The notes under the pieces were generated by a model. That model was not told the DNA's origin. It saw only the letters and a list, made by a program, of their open reading frames with translations, and did not search any database. A stretch of 64,000 nucleotides of DNA. Source: Perkinsus olseni. Taxonomy: Eukaryota; Perkinsozoa; Perkinsida; Perkinsidae. The stretch spans positions 62,001 to 126,000 of the forward strand of contig JABANP010000048.1 of NCBI GenBank assembly GCA_013115135.1, given 5' to 3'. This document shows positions 24,468-34,901 of the stretch, one piece after another. The first letter of the stretch is position 1; each line of letters begins with the position of its first letter. The translations under genes were made by a program, and so were the position numbers.

Positions 24468-26854
24468 ATGTCATCATCATCAGCGTCGCCAGTCGTACGG
24501 AGGCCCTTTGAGGAGGACAAAAAGTTCATATCAAGAATGGAGTCCCCGCGGTGGCACATAGACAAAGGCTTCGTGGAGAACATGAATGTGCCGGTCAAGT
24601 TTTATGCCAATGAGAAGATCATGCCTGCCGTGATGGACGAACTACAGTAATATCAGTGGGCGTGCGGGGCGCGCCGGACAGCACTGAGGGCGGGCGGCTA
24701 GCGTACCGGTAACCAGTCACAGCGAGGCTTGTCGTAGCGGTCGCACGTTGTTGTGAGAATCTTGGGAGTCAGGAAGCGACGGGGATGTTATCTCAGGCGG
24801 TACTCGGTTCGACCGGCGGGGGAGGCAGGGATTTCTACCAGCCTTGAAGCAGCTGGGGAATGTCGCATCATTGCCAGGTAGGGTGTTGAGTTGCCTTTCC
24901 GCGAGCACCCTGGGTCTCTCAGGAATCGTCGGCAACGCCATCGGCCTCCCTGACATCCACAGTGGCTACGGCTTTGCTGTTGGATCTGTCGCAGCATGTA
25001 GACCTGGGCCAGTGGCTAGCCTTCCACCACCGTTCTTCGTTTCAGTCGATGCTTCAAACCCCCGGGCCATCGTGTCACCTGGAGGAGTCGGTTTCGATAT
25101 CAACTGCGGTGTGAGGTTGCTGAGGTGCCGAGGCCTCGCTCCCTGTCTTTGTCACTGCCAGCTATGTCAGGACCAATCTTACCCTCAGCGATGTGGAACC
25201 TGTCAAGGAGCAGCTCGTCCAGGCTCTGTACGACTGCATACCCCGTTGGGGTTGGCTCGGAGGGTGTCGTGCCGGTGAATCAGGATACCCTCAGAGAGGC
25301 TCTGGTGAGATGTTGCTGTTTGAGTGTCTTCCTCGCGTCTCGACCTTTTACGTGCAGCAATACGGCATGGACTGGTCGGTGCGTGAGGGCTACAGCTGGG
25401 TGGAGGACAAGTACCACTGTGAGGAGCAAGGACGACTCCTCAACGCCAACGCCTCCGAAGTAGCAGTCTAGGCTCGCCCTGGTGAGCGGTATGGCCACCG
25501 TCCTCAGGTATCGAGAAGGGCGATGATCCGAGGCGTGCCCGCAGCTGGGGACTCTGGGAGCTGGCAACCACTATGCTGAAGTGCAGGTAGGTCTCCATCG
25601 TACTCCTCTGTACGGGAGGCGGATGTTTTGTTATGCAGGTCGTGGACGAGATCTACGACAAGTACGCGGCCAAGCAGCTAGGACTAGAGCGGCAGGGCCA
25701 GGTGAGTGTGGCCTCCTCCTAATAGGTCGTGAAGGGGAGTGGTTGTAGGTATGCCTGATGATGCACAGCGGTAGCCGAGGCCTGGGCCATCAAGTCGCTA
25801 CGGATGCTCTGCAGCTCATGTGCAAGGCTGCGATGACTAGGAAGGTGAGTATAACCCTCAGGCTCATTCGGTGCGGCATGCTCTCCCTTGTTTAGAACCC
25901 GATTCATCTCAACGACCCGCAGCTGTCGTGTGCCCCCATCCACTCTGAGGAGGGCCAGCTGTACCTCAGATCCATGGCAGCCGCGGCCAACTTCGCCTGG
26001 GTCAACCGCAGCACCATCACTTTCATGGCGAGACAGGCCTTCAGCAAGGTAGCTTCCTTCCTCTCGCTACCGAGTGGTCGTATCCGCTCCGCTGCAGGTC
26101 TTCAAGCAAGATGCTGATGACCTCGACATGCATGTCGTTTATGACATATCGCACAACACGGCCAAGTTGGAGGAACATGTACGGGAATTTACCTTCGCTA
26201 GATGGTCGGATTTCTTTTCGTTAGTTGGTCGATGGTGCCGTGAAGCAGCTCCTAGTACATCGTAAGGGGCGCCACTCGAGCCTTCCCGCCCAACCACCCC
26301 TCGTGGCCAGTGACTACCAGGTAACAGAGTCGATTCCTCGCGGCGCTGCGACGAGTATCTCTCTATTCTCAGAGTATTGGAGAGCCTGTCCTGATCGGTG
26401 GGTCGATGGGTACCTGTTCGTATGTGCTGGTCGGCACTCACACAGGAGAGGTAGGGGGAAGGCGGGACTAGCAAATTGTGTATCCTGGTTATTCTCCAGA
26501 AGGAGACGTTCTCGAGTACCTGCCATGGCGCTGGAAGGGTCCTCAGCCGCAGTGGGAGTCGCCGCAAACTCGACTATGACCACGTCACATCAGAGCTGGC
26601 GGACAGGGTGAGTATCGCCCTTCTCATTTCCATTGGGGTTAGGCGCCTCGGCGATGCAGAGAATTTTGAGCGGGTTTGCTGAGTTAGGCTCTTGTTTCAG
26701 GGTGTGAGCATGCGCGTTGCATCGCCGAAGCTGATCGTGGAGGAGGCGCCAGAGTCGTACAAGGATGTCACCGCAGTGGTTAACACGTGTCACCAGGCAG
26801 GCATATCCAGCAAGGTCGTCAAGATGCGCCCCATCGCCAGTGGTCAAGGGCTGA
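24468..26854 (+). CDS. RTCB: tRNA-splicing ligase RtcB, HSPC117 type
   Basis: Joins 2',3'-cyclic phosphate and 5'-OH RNA ends, as in tRNA splicing. Starts [10 protein letters not shown]. Family segments in order: [123 protein letters not shown], then [11 protein letters not shown] with the guanylated histidine, and [19 protein letters not shown]. All metal and GMP-binding residues are kept. Yet the frame must shift by one near 25241 (CCCC), 25541 (CCCG), 26268 (GGGG), 26300 (CCCC) and 26838, and near 24830. The last is informative: the family ending PIAVVKG then stop is found one frame over, with TGA at 26852-26854. Constraint elsewhere argues against an old pseudogene. Confidence 0.85.
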
Positions 26855-27165
26855 GTTCGGATCTCCCAATGGCCGTTGAATAGCATTTGTTCTCGAGGCT
26901 TATCCTTAGGGATTTATTATTATTTCACCAAGCGACTGTGTCTTTTTTCTCCCTTGGGATGATGTGTCGAGTTTGCGAGTAACCAGTCAAGGCGTGAGGG
27001 TGCTCAATCACTCCGAAAACAATGCTTAGTCACTGTAATGGGCGAGACAGAAGTTTTCGGAAAGCCCGCCGATGGCCAGGTGGTGACACTGTCACCGTGA
27101 CAGTCGGCGGCCCTCCTTAGTGTTTAGACGGATTGAGATTGGGTGAAAGGAAACCGCGTTTTGAA

Positions 27166-28290
27166 ATGTCAGCCGGCCGTGGTGAGATCCCTTTGCTATT
27201 GACAGCGGGCGGCAAGTCCCTGGAGCCGGTATCGACGGCAGCCCTGTCCAAGGCCGCCCGGATGCTGGGCGAGGAAACCACCGAGGCCCTACTCAAAGCA
27301 CCCAGCGTGAGCCTCGCAGCATACGCGTTGCTCGGACACGATACTGTCGTCCCTTTCAGAAGCGGCCGGCAAGGGACAACCTACTCTCATTCGAGGCACC
27401 CCTGCTCCGCCCCAAACCATCGTCGAACGAGTCCGGCGACGCCACTGAAGCTGATGATGTCCGGCAGACCGGGGAAGTCGACCACCGAACTATTGAGACG
27501 TTACCGCGGCCGCTCGGGAAGAGGCGAAAACTGGAGATGTTCGACGACCTGCAGGTCAACGACCAACCCCTACCGACCCATGCCGAAGAAGATATCACCG
27601 CCAGTGAGTTGGACGCGCTGGAGGCGGGTCTCCCCATAGATGATTCTGATGAAGTGCTCGAGTTCTCGGTCGTACGAAGATTCCCCGTCTTATACGTCGG
27701 CCTCGACGGCGCAGGTCGCAGCGTGGCCGGGGCTAGCAGCACATGCCCTCAAGACGTGCTGGTGGGGGACGAAGTCGTCTCCGTGAAAACTCAGGTCCGC
27801 GCGATCGTGAAGTCGGTCGTAGGAGGCAGGGCTAAGGCTGGGCTGTTGGTAGTCGACCAGGATCAGCTGCCCGGCTCGAGGCGCGAGTTCGGACTGCCTA
27901 CGGGTTGTCAGCTCTGCTGGCAAGGGCTGCTGCCTGGCCGCAAGTTCCATAGAAGACGAGATCTAGAAGCCCCTCTCACTCTGCCAGGAGGTTGGAAATT
28001 CCCAAGTCGGCTCATGACCGTCGACCGCGAGTGGGTGGACGTGAGCGGGCGAGTCGCGTCCTACGTCCTCGGCGAAGGGCTGTGGATTGGGTTCGAGAAA
28101 GGCCGAGCATGTGTTGATAACGGGCGGAGGGAACCAACTAAGCCGTCTGACAGGCTTGGTCGCTGAGGGGACGGACGTGGAGGTGCGCAACTGCTGGGAG
28201 CTGCCCAGCTGGCTGGTTGATGGGCACTATCGAGAGTTCAGGGCGGACTGCACCAGCGTGGACATCGTCTTTGCTACTGGTCAGCTCTAG
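27166..28290 (+). CDS. Unknown protein between the two RtcB genes
   Basis: Not recognised. Starts MSAGRGEIPLLLTAGGKSL. A canonical intron at 27307-27359 (GTGAGC to TTTCAG) joins LLKAPS to KRPARDNLLSFE. The next exon is acidic and charged (PLGKRRKLEMFDDLQ, THAEEDITASELDALEAG), so a nuclear protein with an acidic linker is possible. The C-terminal half (27660-28290) changes frame: the best ending reads EHVLITGGGNQLSRL and VEVRNCWELPSWLVDGHYRE, stopping at 28288. It lies on the same strand as both ligases, 310 bp after one and 260 bp before the other. No function is assigned. Confidence 0.5.
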
Positions 28291-28549
28291 GAGGTCATGG
28301 TCATCCCGCAGGGGTCAGGAGTCTGGCCTCTCTGTTCAACATGATGATCCAATTCGTCGTTCTTTCCATGTTTCAACTTACCCTAAAGGGCGTTGCGCTG
28401 CCCGGTGTCCTCCGCATCGCCGAAGTAGAAGAGCCGTTCTTCCGCTGTTGGCTCTTGAGTATCCTGCTCGAGGACGAGGTACCTCAACACAGGTCGGCAG
28501 TTTTGTGGCGGGGCCACGTGGAAGTTTTTTTTCCAGTCCCCCAGTCAGT

Positions 28550-30471
28550 ATGCTGGTATGCTCTCGCGCCATCCTAGCGTCGGGTTCACCGAAGTTCCCT
28601 AGGGTTATACGGCCGTCCGGTGGCACGCCTGTCCACCTCTACACTGATGACGTCGATGAGCAGACCATGCAACAGCTGTGAGTACGCGCCGCTCGACGAA
28701 GACGGTGAGCCTGTATCGTTCACGCCGCCTCGTGCCTGTCCAGGATCAACCTCTCTCGGTCGCGTATGGTGGTCGGATACGTCGCCGCCATGCCCGACGT
28801 ACACTTGGGCAAAGGTGAGCCGTGATGTGGGGAAGATACGGTACGAAGGAAGCGCAATTCTCAGGTGCCACGATAGGGAGCGTATTTGCATCACGCGATT
28901 TCGTCTGTCCGAATGCTGTTGGCGTTGACATTGGCTGTGGCATGTGCGCCGTGAAGGTCCGCGACTGCTTTCTTCCGCCCATTCTGACTTGCCCTGGACA
29001 CTGGTGCTCTTTGAGGTGGTTCCTCGGCAGGTCCCCGGTCTCACTCGTCTCGGGCTCTCGGAGACTTTCCTAGTGAAATTACACGGCCAGTTGGTGCAGA
29101 GAATTCCCACCGGTAGGTCTGAGCCGGCCTCGCTCCTCTTGCGAGCCATGGAACTATCGCAGGCTTCAACAGCCACGAGAAAGCATCACCGGAAATGCGA
29201 GGGGCTATGAAACGCCTGATGGAAGAGCACAATCCCACCGCGCACGCCAGGGGAGTGAGTCCAGCAGGAGGACCCTTGAAGCTGCTCGAGTGAGCGGTCC
29301 TCCGATCAGGTCATTGGCGAGCGCCACGTTAGACAGATTGGCACGCTGGGTGGCGGCAACCATTTTATTGAACTACTTTACGATCGAGGAGGAGAACATA
29401 TGGCTAATGCTGCACTCGGGCAGTAGAAATATTGGCAACGTCACTGCCCAATACTACGACGGGTGAGCTCGGTGCCGTGTACCGCTCGACGTATAACAAA
29501 GAACATTTCAATCGACGACGGGTGGGCGATGAGCGCTTCGGGTCGTCATGGCCGGTCGTTGTTCCCCAGAGAATTCCTCAGACTTCAGGCTGGCTGCCAG
29601 ACAGACTGGTACTTCCAAGGAGAACTTGGCTCACCTGGCGATCGCCAGTGAGGCTGGCCAGGACTACCTCCGGGACATGCATTTTTGCCAAGCTTATGCC
29701 ATGGAGAACCGGAAATTCATGATGAATTCATTCGTTGGTAACGGCCGGGTGTGCTGGCATGGTTGCCGTGCTGACCTCCTGGCTGTGGTAGGCGCCGTCC
29801 GAGATCTGACTGGCAAGGTGCCAGATTGGGAGCACCCTGGTGAACATCCACCATAATTACTGCGAATGTGAAGACTGTACGTATAGGGACCCAGAATCAG
29901 GGAGAATAGTACGGGACAAATTGTGGATAACGAGAAAAGGAGCGACCTCGGTATGGCCACTGCTCGTCTGTGTTCGTCAATGGTGCTCGGAGAGGCTCTG
30001 TGAATGAGTGACTGTAGCACGACACTCCTCTTTGCAAGGCTCGAAAGGGTCAGCTTGGTATAATACCCGGCAGCATGGGCACCGGCAGCTACATAACCCG
30101 AGGGAAGGGAGAGAGCATGGCCTGGAGCTCTTGTGGGTTTGTTGCTTCTCGCGCGGCACTGGGCTTTACTGGGTTATCCGTTGGCTGCCGCTCAGGCTCT
30201 CATGGCGCTGGTCGTAAGCTCAGCCGTAATGCCGCCAAACGTGTGGTCGGGGTGGGCGAGCTCAACGAAATGATGGAGGGAATCGTCTGGGACAGTAACG
30301 CGGCAAAACTGGTGAGGTCGGCTGAGCGTTCATCCACAATACCAGGCACTCCAGGTACGTGACGAGGCGCCAGTGGCCTACAAGGACCTCAACGAGGTGA
30401 TGATGAACCAGGAGGACTTGGTGGAGGTCGTGCATAAGCTGAAGCCACTGATGAATATGAAGGGATACTAG
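28550..30471 (+). CDS. rtcB: RtcB-like RNA ligase, short bacterial type
   Basis: A second RtcB that resembles the E. coli protein more than HSPC117. Segments in order: GTPVHLYTDDVDEQTMQQL, YVAAMPDVHLGKGATIGSV, NAVGVDIGCGMCAVK, IGTLGGGNHFIE, WLMLHSGSRNIGN, IHHNYCECEDC, LGIIPGSMGTGSYI, SSCSHGAGRKLSR with the guanylated His, and RDEAPVAYKDLNEVM near the end. Metal ligands are kept. The intron at 30133-30195 (63 nt) is stop-free and in frame, so a naive reading would insert 21 residues just before the catalytic His. One base must be dropped between FIE and ENIWLM (about 29365-29395). The start at 28550 is the nearest upstream ATG in frame; the true N-terminus is uncertain. Transfer from bacteria before introns were gained is an inference. 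Confidence 0.85.
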
Positions 30472-31258
30472 TTTCCGACCCGTTGCCTTTTTCGGTGTTG
30501 TCCGAGTTATGCGTTGATAGTCGGGCCCGGCTATGTACGATGGAAGTCTGAGCGAGTTGTTGGGGGTGCGCAATGAGCTAGTTCTGACTTGGAAAGCACG
30601 TGTGCATGGAGGGACAGTTCGAGCCGGAGTCGTTACCTCACCTTGCTCGTCCCCTGTTTTGTGTTTGGCACACAACTCTGTCGGTCTCAGCTAGCGGCAG
30701 GTGTCAGCCCATTGCAGGACTCTTGTGCGCGCCCTGGCCATTAGTTCCACGCAGGCTGTGACGCTCAGACCAGTTACTGTGGCGAGTGTGCCCAACACAC
30801 CGATTGTCAGCATTTTACGTGTAAAAATCAATTTCATAATCGATTCTGAGTTTCAGTTTATTAAACGAGGTGGCTGTCGCGTCGTCATGCTCCCGAATCA
30901 GCTCACGAGGGGCAGAGGCAGGAAGCCTCCGTTGGTGTGAGACCAGCGATCGTGTGCGCCTCAGTGAAACAGTCGCGTCACAAAATGTATCGAAGCGATC
31001 GGAGAGGTAGCGATTGGAGTGGTACTTCATGTATGAGCAACGACGCCCACTCCAGACAAAACTCAAGACGCTTCTGCAGTCACTACTCATGCATTTACCA
31101 TGACACGCTTTTATAGTAGCAAATATACAATAGCAGTGGGACTGGGGCAGTGAGGAACTCGTATGCGAGCCAGTATACTCTGATCATTATCGTACTCAAT
31201 AGCATCGTGGATGGCGATGGTTCTTTGCATGAAGCTACTATAAATGAATTAATACTGT
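30472..31258. other. Intergenic, convergent 3' ends
   Basis: Lies between the plus-strand ligase and the minus-strand phosphatase, so it holds two 3' UTRs. AT-rich with short CTG/TTG runs. No gene seen. Confidence 0.5.
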
Positions 31259-32818
31259 TGTTGTTGCTGCTGCATTCGGCTGCTTTGATTGCCGTGGATG
31301 TCGTCCTTGACCAGACATTGCTGGGGTTGAATGCACAAGTCGAGGTCTTGGTCATAGCGAACTACTTGGGCTAAACAATCTTGTATGAGATACTGTTCCT
31401 GATCGGCAATAGTGGTGGATGGGCAGGCCTGGAAGCATTAGTAGTACCTTTCGTAGATGTTCCAGATCCGGGCGCTCCATGAATTTGAGACTCTTGCAGA
31501 GCAGCCCGGCCGGTGAGGATGAATCAATCATAGACTGTTCGTTGAACTCACGGCAGGCATATATCGCAGCCATCCGCTCATGGGCGGAGTCACCGAGTGA
31601 TATTACGCATCTTCGACGCCTGAAGGGGTGCGCCACCAAGGACTTCAACAGCGGCACGTCAATCCGCATTATTACCCAGGGATTGATGGCACGTCCGCAA
31701 AATGAGAGGCTATGGCGTGGCGGAAGCTTGTTCTTTCCATTCGAACGCTGACACGAACCCCTGAGGACAACACTTGATGATCACTCTCGGCGTCGGACTC
31801 CGCGTGTCACCCGTGGCTCGAAGGTGCTTCGAGCTGAGGTGTGATAAATCATGTTGACAGTTGGCAGCATCGATGGAAGGAACTTGGCGCACGTGAGAGG
31901 CAGCCAGCCAGTCTCGGCATTCGTGACGATTATGACCGTACCTGGCAGGAGGCCCACACGCTCGCTCGAAGATCGCTTTTGTCGTCTACTACCCAATTCC
32001 ATAGCGGCCAACAATGTGGCATTAGCGAGCTGAGCATAAGCATCGAGTATCTTCCGCAGCTCGCTGTCAGGGTCCGGGCCGTCAACCCTGAGGCCCTGAG
32101 CCCCGAATGAAAAGTCTCTTCACTATACAATGATGAGCACTGGGCTTACACATTCAACGGTGAGGAAGCGAGTGGGGAGGATAGTGTCGTCCCAGTCAAA
32201 AATGATGAGCGTATCCTCCTTGCAAGTGCCAGCGAATGCACTCACGATGGAAAGATCCTCGTCGCTGTCACAGCTCGCCGTCGAACCGGTGAAGGTCGAG
32301 TCCACAGCGCTGATATTTCTTCTGCCGCGCGATCTGACGCAGCGTTCCAAGGTTCGTCTCAGTCATCAACGCCCACTCTTTCTCCTCTTCCACGACACTC
32401 CGTCCATGTTTAGCTTCAACGCTGCGTGAAAGGCCGCCCTCAGTAACATTGTTGGTCAACCTGCGAGAGGCAGCGACTGTCCGAAAACCAGCAGCAATCC
32501 TCTGAGGCGAGGCCGAGCGCAGCATCACCACCTCGCATCCAGGTCTCTTTTCCGCTGTTCCTCGCGCTGTAGCTGCTGCTGCTGGTGAGCCAAGTCTACT
32601 GACGAGTCAGCTGGCACGGGAGCACTGCTGCAGGCTCTATCGCGAGAGATGACATCAGTAACTCCACCGGAGGGCATTGGACGACGGACGACAGTATCAG
32701 AGACTGGCTGGAAGATTGGTTCAAACTCGAACTCAACGATACACGAGGTCGGAAGATCGCACTCGACCTGAGCCGGGCAGACGCAAATTTGGAATTCACG
32801 GTGCATGGGAGGCAGCAT
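31259..32818 (-). CDS. HAD-like phosphatase, copy 1
   Basis: Minus-strand gene with haloacid-dehalogenase motifs: motif I LIIFDWDDTILPTRFL (DxDxT, about 32200), motif II TVIIVTNAETGWLPL (31920) and motif IV SLGDSAHERMAAI (31595). Between I and II a helical segment LRKILDAYAQLANATLL is spliced in. The candidate N-terminal exon (32525-32818) has a Gln-rich helix. It is a near neighbour of copy 2 at 32970 in the same orientation. Near 31434 it has one base more than copy 2, which throws the C-terminus out of frame; the copy 2 frame would end in a poly-Gln tail at 31259. Substrate unknown; HAD enzymes usually act on phosphomonoesters. The 5' exon join is uncertain. Confidence 0.6.
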
Positions 32819-32969
32819 TTGGAGGATGATAAATCACACGACGCTTCGTTTAGCTACTACAAGGGCCTTTGGTGCCGGTATACGGCAACGAGCAAATACC
32901 CTAGTAGTCGACTATTCTGAATTAATCGGTAGAATGCTACAGCAGGATTATTCTTAGTGTACGAGAGGG

Positions 32970-34453
32970 TCAGCCTCCGTGGGCTGCCGCCATGCTCTGT
33001 TGGCTGAGCACGTCGGCTTGCGGCTGGTCACGGGCAACGCAGTGCTGGGGCTGAATGCACAAGTCGAGGTCTTGGTCGTAACGAACAATCTGGGCTAAAC
33101 AATCTTGTATGAGATACTGTTCCTGATCGGCAACAGTGGTGGATGGGCAGGCCCGAAGCATTGGTAGTACCTTTCGTAGATGTTCCAGATCCGGACGCTC
33201 CATGAATTTGAGACTCTTGCAGAGCAGCCCGGCCGGTGAGGATGAATCAATCATAGACTGTTCGTTGAACTCACGGCAGGCATATATCGCAGCCATCCGC
33301 TCATGGGCGGAGTCACCGAGTGATATTACGCATCTTCGACGCCTGAAGGTGCGCCGAGCGTGAGCGTTGAATACAGGATTCAGACCTCACCCAGGGACGA
33401 AGGGGACCTCAGAAAAGTGTGAAGCGATGGAATGGCGGAAAGCTTGGTCCTTCCAATCGAATGCTGAGGCGAATCCCTGATGAGCAACCATCACGTGCAA
33501 TAGAGGGTCGCTGCTGCTGCTCACCTGCGGCTCGTAGGTACTCCGGGCTGAGGTGTGATATATCGAGTTGACGGTAGACAATAGAGATGGCAAGAACTTG
33601 GCACAAGTCAATGGCAACCAACCCGTCTCAGCGTTGGTAATTATAATGACGGTACCTTGCCCGAGACCATCAAAAGCAAGCGAGAGTCGTACCGCCCGAG
33701 CGTTGCCTAGCTCCATGGCGGTGAGTAGGGTGGCGTTGGCCAGCTGTGCGTAGGCGTCTAGCGTCTTTCGGAGCTCAGGACTTGGGCCGGGGCCGTCGAC
33801 TCTCAAAGCCCTAGAGGGAAAGGGAGAGACCCATGTTCAGACACAGTAGGTGATGAGACTTACACATTCAACGGTGAGGAAGCGAGTGGGGAGGATAGTG
33901 TCGTCCCAGTCAAAAATGATGAGCGTATCCTCCTTGCAAGTGCCAGCGAATGCACTCACGATGGAAGAGTCTTCGTCGCCGGTGAGTGTGGTATTTTCTT
34001 CGCTGCTTGCTGTTGAACCAACGAAGGTCGAGTCGGAAAAATTGGTTCCTCGACGACCCCAGGACCTGCCATTGTGGCAGCGGATTTCTGAGCGTCTATC
34101 CTGGGCGCTTCCTACGTGTTGTTGTACTCGGTGGCGCCAGCCTTTTGCCACCCTTCAAAGCCGTTGACGCCGCTGTCGGTGCTGGTAGACCTGTAAGGAG
34201 CGGTTAAGAAAAATAAACTCAGCCACGAAGAAACGGGAGTCCTTCGCTCCGCCTACGATGCATATGAAGCTGTTGATGATCTGGAATTCTCGTCTACTAC
34301 CACAGCATGGTGGGGGTCGAACACGGCTGGTGTGGGGTTGTACATGGCAAGCAGAAGGGAGGAAAAGTACAAACCCTGTGGTGGGATGCTGCTTGTCAAG
34401 TATAGTCCACGGCTGAGCACACAGCAAGCATCGGAGTATACGGAGACCTCCAC
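32970..34453 (-). CDS. HAD-like phosphatase, copy 2
   Basis: Paralogue of the gene at 31259. Motif I LIIFDWDDTILPTRFL (about 33910), then AYAQLANATLLTAMELG, motif II TVIIITNAETGWLPL (33640), motif IV SLGDSAHERMAAI (33310), and a C-terminus ending LCIQPQHCVARDQPQ and a stop at 32970. The DNA from 33100 to 33355 and from 33835 to 33965 is almost identical to copy 1, while the intervening parts differ. Near 33815 a TTT run adds one base relative to copy 1 at the start of an exon. The upstream exon at 34253-34453 (MEVSVYSDACCVLSRG) is tentative. Confidence 0.58.
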
Positions 34454-34901
34454 AGCACGGGTGATGCCGCACCGATGATTGACCGTTTCATGTCCGCACG
34501 GGCGACGTGCTTACACCACTCGGCTGCTATTGGGGTGACAACCGCCTCTAGCGGATAGCAGCACCATAATTTTCAACTTGCGAATGTTCCATCATCAGCC
34601 ACGTATAGGGAGTATCTTATTATTGCACTCAATAACAACGCTAGTACGACGCTAGTGCACTCGCCGGTGAAAAACTCTGAGTGTGGATACTATCGAAAGG
34701 CACCAGTTGCTCCCGGATCACGACCGCCATTCGTCGAACTGTCACGCCAGCGACCGAGCGTCTTGTGAGGGGAGACGAGAGGCAAGGCAGTAGGAGCATT
34801 GCCGAGTGAATTGACGACTAACTCGAGAACGTCGTATTAGAGGAACTCTCATCACAATGCAAAGATGTAACAATAAGTGTATGACGGTAAAATGGTATCT
34901 T
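34454..34901. other. Intergenic, no gene seen
   Basis: Spacer between two minus-strand genes, with no supported exon or repeat. Confidence 0.45.

Noticed and set aside
24468..30471. The two RtcB genes as one recent tandem duplication
   Set aside because: Their motifs match different RtcB subfamilies and they share no long nucleotide identity.
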